A stretch of DNA of 8,025 nt from Melioribacteraceae bacterium (GTDB lineage: Bacteria; Bacteroidota; Ignavibacteria; Ignavibacteriales; Melioribacteraceae): positions 1 to 8,025 of the forward strand of contig WFQV01000374.1 in NCBI GenBank assembly GCA_015486905.1, given 5' to 3'. The notes beneath the pieces are model-generated. The model made no database searches. It saw only the letters and a list, made by a program, of their open reading frames with translations, and had not been told where the DNA came from. Shown in pieces: positions 7,515-8,025 of the stretch. A program made the translations under genes and the position numbers. How positions within the stretch are numbered: the stretch's first letter is position 1; each line of letters begins with the position of its first letter.

Positions 7515-7630
7515 ACCCACGTGTTGAAACCCGTGGTTAGTGAGATGTCCCTTGCCAAGGCGGGGTAAACTCCGCAGGGGCTAAGAAATATTTGATTTTT
7601 TCGGGGTTGTTCAAATAGCCGCAAAGAGCA
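7515..7630. repeat. Degenerate dispersed palindromic repeat (CCACG…CGTGG type)
   Basis: Two hairpins lie side by side. The first is CCACG (7517-7521) pairing CGTGG (7532-7536), with inner GT/AC around a TGAA loop. The second is GCGGGG (7560-7565) pairing CTCCGC (7570-7575), with one G-T wobble and a TAAA loop. Between them, CCTT (7550-7553) and AAGG (7557-7560) form a further tight palindrome that shares base 7560 with the second hairpin. The first resembles CCCACGGGTTGAAACCCGTGGG-like elements I remember as multi-copy intergenic repeats in Bacteroidota-type genomes; the mismatch at T7522/C7531 would make this a decayed copy. Only one copy is present in the window, so repeat status rests on recall. 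Confidence 0.5.
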
Positions 7631-7715
7631 CTTTCTTTTAAGCCTTTTAATAAGACAGACATTTTTTCCAATATTCAACAAATTAAAAATTACCGTCATA
7701 ACAAACCATGCATTT

Positions 7716-7739
7716 GCACAGATTGCAAGCAATCTACGC
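7716..7739. repeat. Imperfect palindrome GATTGC-AA-GCAATC
   Basis: AGATTGC (7720-7726) and GCAATCT (7729-7735) are perfect inverted arms separated by AA. After a 2x2 internal mismatch, outer GC (7716-7717) pairs GC (7738-7739). A second, perfect 8-bp palindrome, GTCGCGAC, follows at 7756-7763. Both may belong to another dispersed repeat; no protein or operator can be assigned. Confidence 0.5.
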
Positions 7740-7793
7740 TACAAAAATGTAACTTGTCGCGACGAACATCGCAAAATGCGGGGGAAGTCAGAC

Positions 7794-7995
7794 TATCCAA
7801 CCATCCATTTATCTATTCATCCTTATCGCGGCAAAGCCGATAACCAATTTCACAATTTTAATTATTACGAAAAGTTTAAAATATTTTAACAAAAAAAACA
7901 AAGATTTGATTGAGGATACTATTCAGCCTTTTGAAGATATTCATTTTTCAAACCTATTCACCCTTTCCCTCCTTCCATGCATGGATGGTTGGATA
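7794..7995. mobile_element. Possible miniature inverted-repeat element bracketed by a perfect 15-bp inverted repeat
   Basis: TATCCAACCATCCAT at 7794-7808 is the exact reverse complement of 7981-7995. The about 200-bp interior is AT-rich and non-coding. Both ends begin or finish with TA, which could be a TA target duplication of the IS630/Tc1 kind, but TA is its own complement and so cannot be told from the repeat. No transposase is encoded. The arms are low-complexity (ATCC/AACC/ATCC steps), which weakens the case. Confidence 0.3.
7823..7843. repeat. GC-rich hairpin with AAA loop
   Basis: CGGC (7829-7832) pairs GCCG (7836-7839) around an AAA loop. After a CG bulge, TTAT (7823-7826) pairs ATAA (7840-7843). 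It lies inside the stretch bracketed by the 15-bp inverted repeat and stands out against the AT-rich surroundings. No T-run follows, so it is unlikely to be a simple terminator. Confidence 0.4.
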
Positions 7996-8025
7996 TTGAG
8001 CCGTCATTGCGATTCCACATTATAC

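Larger units (their letters stand above)
7375..8025. other. About 650-bp non-coding stretch rich in inverted repeats
   Basis: No open frame here has a plausible ribosome binding site, domain or protein-like composition. Instead there are several independent palindromes: 7434-7490, 7517-7536, 7560-7575, 7716-7739, 7756-7763, 7823-7843, and the arm pair 7794-7808/7981-7995. The stretch looks like an accumulation of short dispersed repeats after the operon. No tRNA-like cloverleaf was recognised, and no promoter was convincing. Confidence 0.7.

Noticed and set aside
7268..7540. Plus-strand 90-codon frame running from the TPM glycine tail into the intergenic stretch
   Set aside because: It comes from the repetitive GGC/GGA codons of the Gly-rich tail read out of frame and from repeat DNA; no ribosome binding site or domain.
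7511..7732. Minus-strand 73-codon frame across the repeat cluster
   Set aside because: Its TTG start lies inside the GATTGC palindrome without a ribosome binding site, and its C-terminus is simply the translated CCACG/CGTGG repeat.
8001..8025. Sequence with GTCATTGCGA near the right edge, reminiscent of a common dispersed repeat start
   Set aside because: Only about 25 bases are available before the window ends; too short to support a repeat call.
7375..8025. Possible CRISPR array or tRNA in the terminal non-coding stretch
   Set aside because: There are no regularly spaced direct repeats and no cloverleaf with a TTC-type loop; the palindromes are all of different sequence.

Overview
The window reads as a chromosomal segment from an AT-rich Gram-negative bacterium. 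The Ignavibacteriota/Bacteroidota neighbourhood is my best guess. It rests on overall protein style (TPR protein with a signal peptide and a C-terminal PGAGQ-type membrane segment, a LemA–TPM pair), weak Shine-Dalgarno use in front of some genes, frequent GTG/TTG starts, and CCCACG/CGTGG-type palindromic repeats. No rRNA or other phylogenetic marker is present, so this is inference. All six genes lie on the + strand.

Region 1 (1-3403): one large gene for a single-chain restriction-modification enzyme. It has an N-terminal PD-(D/E)XK nuclease, a central N6-adenine methyltransferase and a C-terminal type ISP-like specificity domain. No helicase motor is visible, so it is better described as type IIG-like than as true type ISP. 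Sampled stretches are clearly AT-richer than the genes that follow. It stands alone and may be a horizontally acquired defence gene.

Region 2 (3404-7374): five tightly packed genes that look like one transcription unit: a secreted or membrane TPR protein; an ACT-domain protein whose GTG start overlaps the TPR stop codon; a PFL-family (UPF0210/DUF711) protein; a LemA-family protein; and a TPM-domain protein with a glycine-rich tail. Gaps run from a 4-bp overlap to 16 bp. ACT/UPF0210 and LemA/TPM are each recurring bacterial gene pairs. The first is thought of as a small-molecule-sensing module of unknown reaction, the second as a membrane/envelope module of unknown biochemical role.

Region 3 (7375-8025): about 650 bases with no credible gene, but unusually rich in inverted repeats. 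These are a long imperfect stem-loop just after the operon (candidate terminator), a degenerate CCACG/CGTGG palindromic repeat with a second hairpin, a GATTGC/GCAATC palindrome, a GTCGCGAC palindrome, a GC-rich hairpin, and a perfect 15-bp inverted repeat that brackets about 200 bp like the ends of a small non-autonomous element. This is the least explained part of the window. Nothing here amounts to a demonstrable new multi-gene system.
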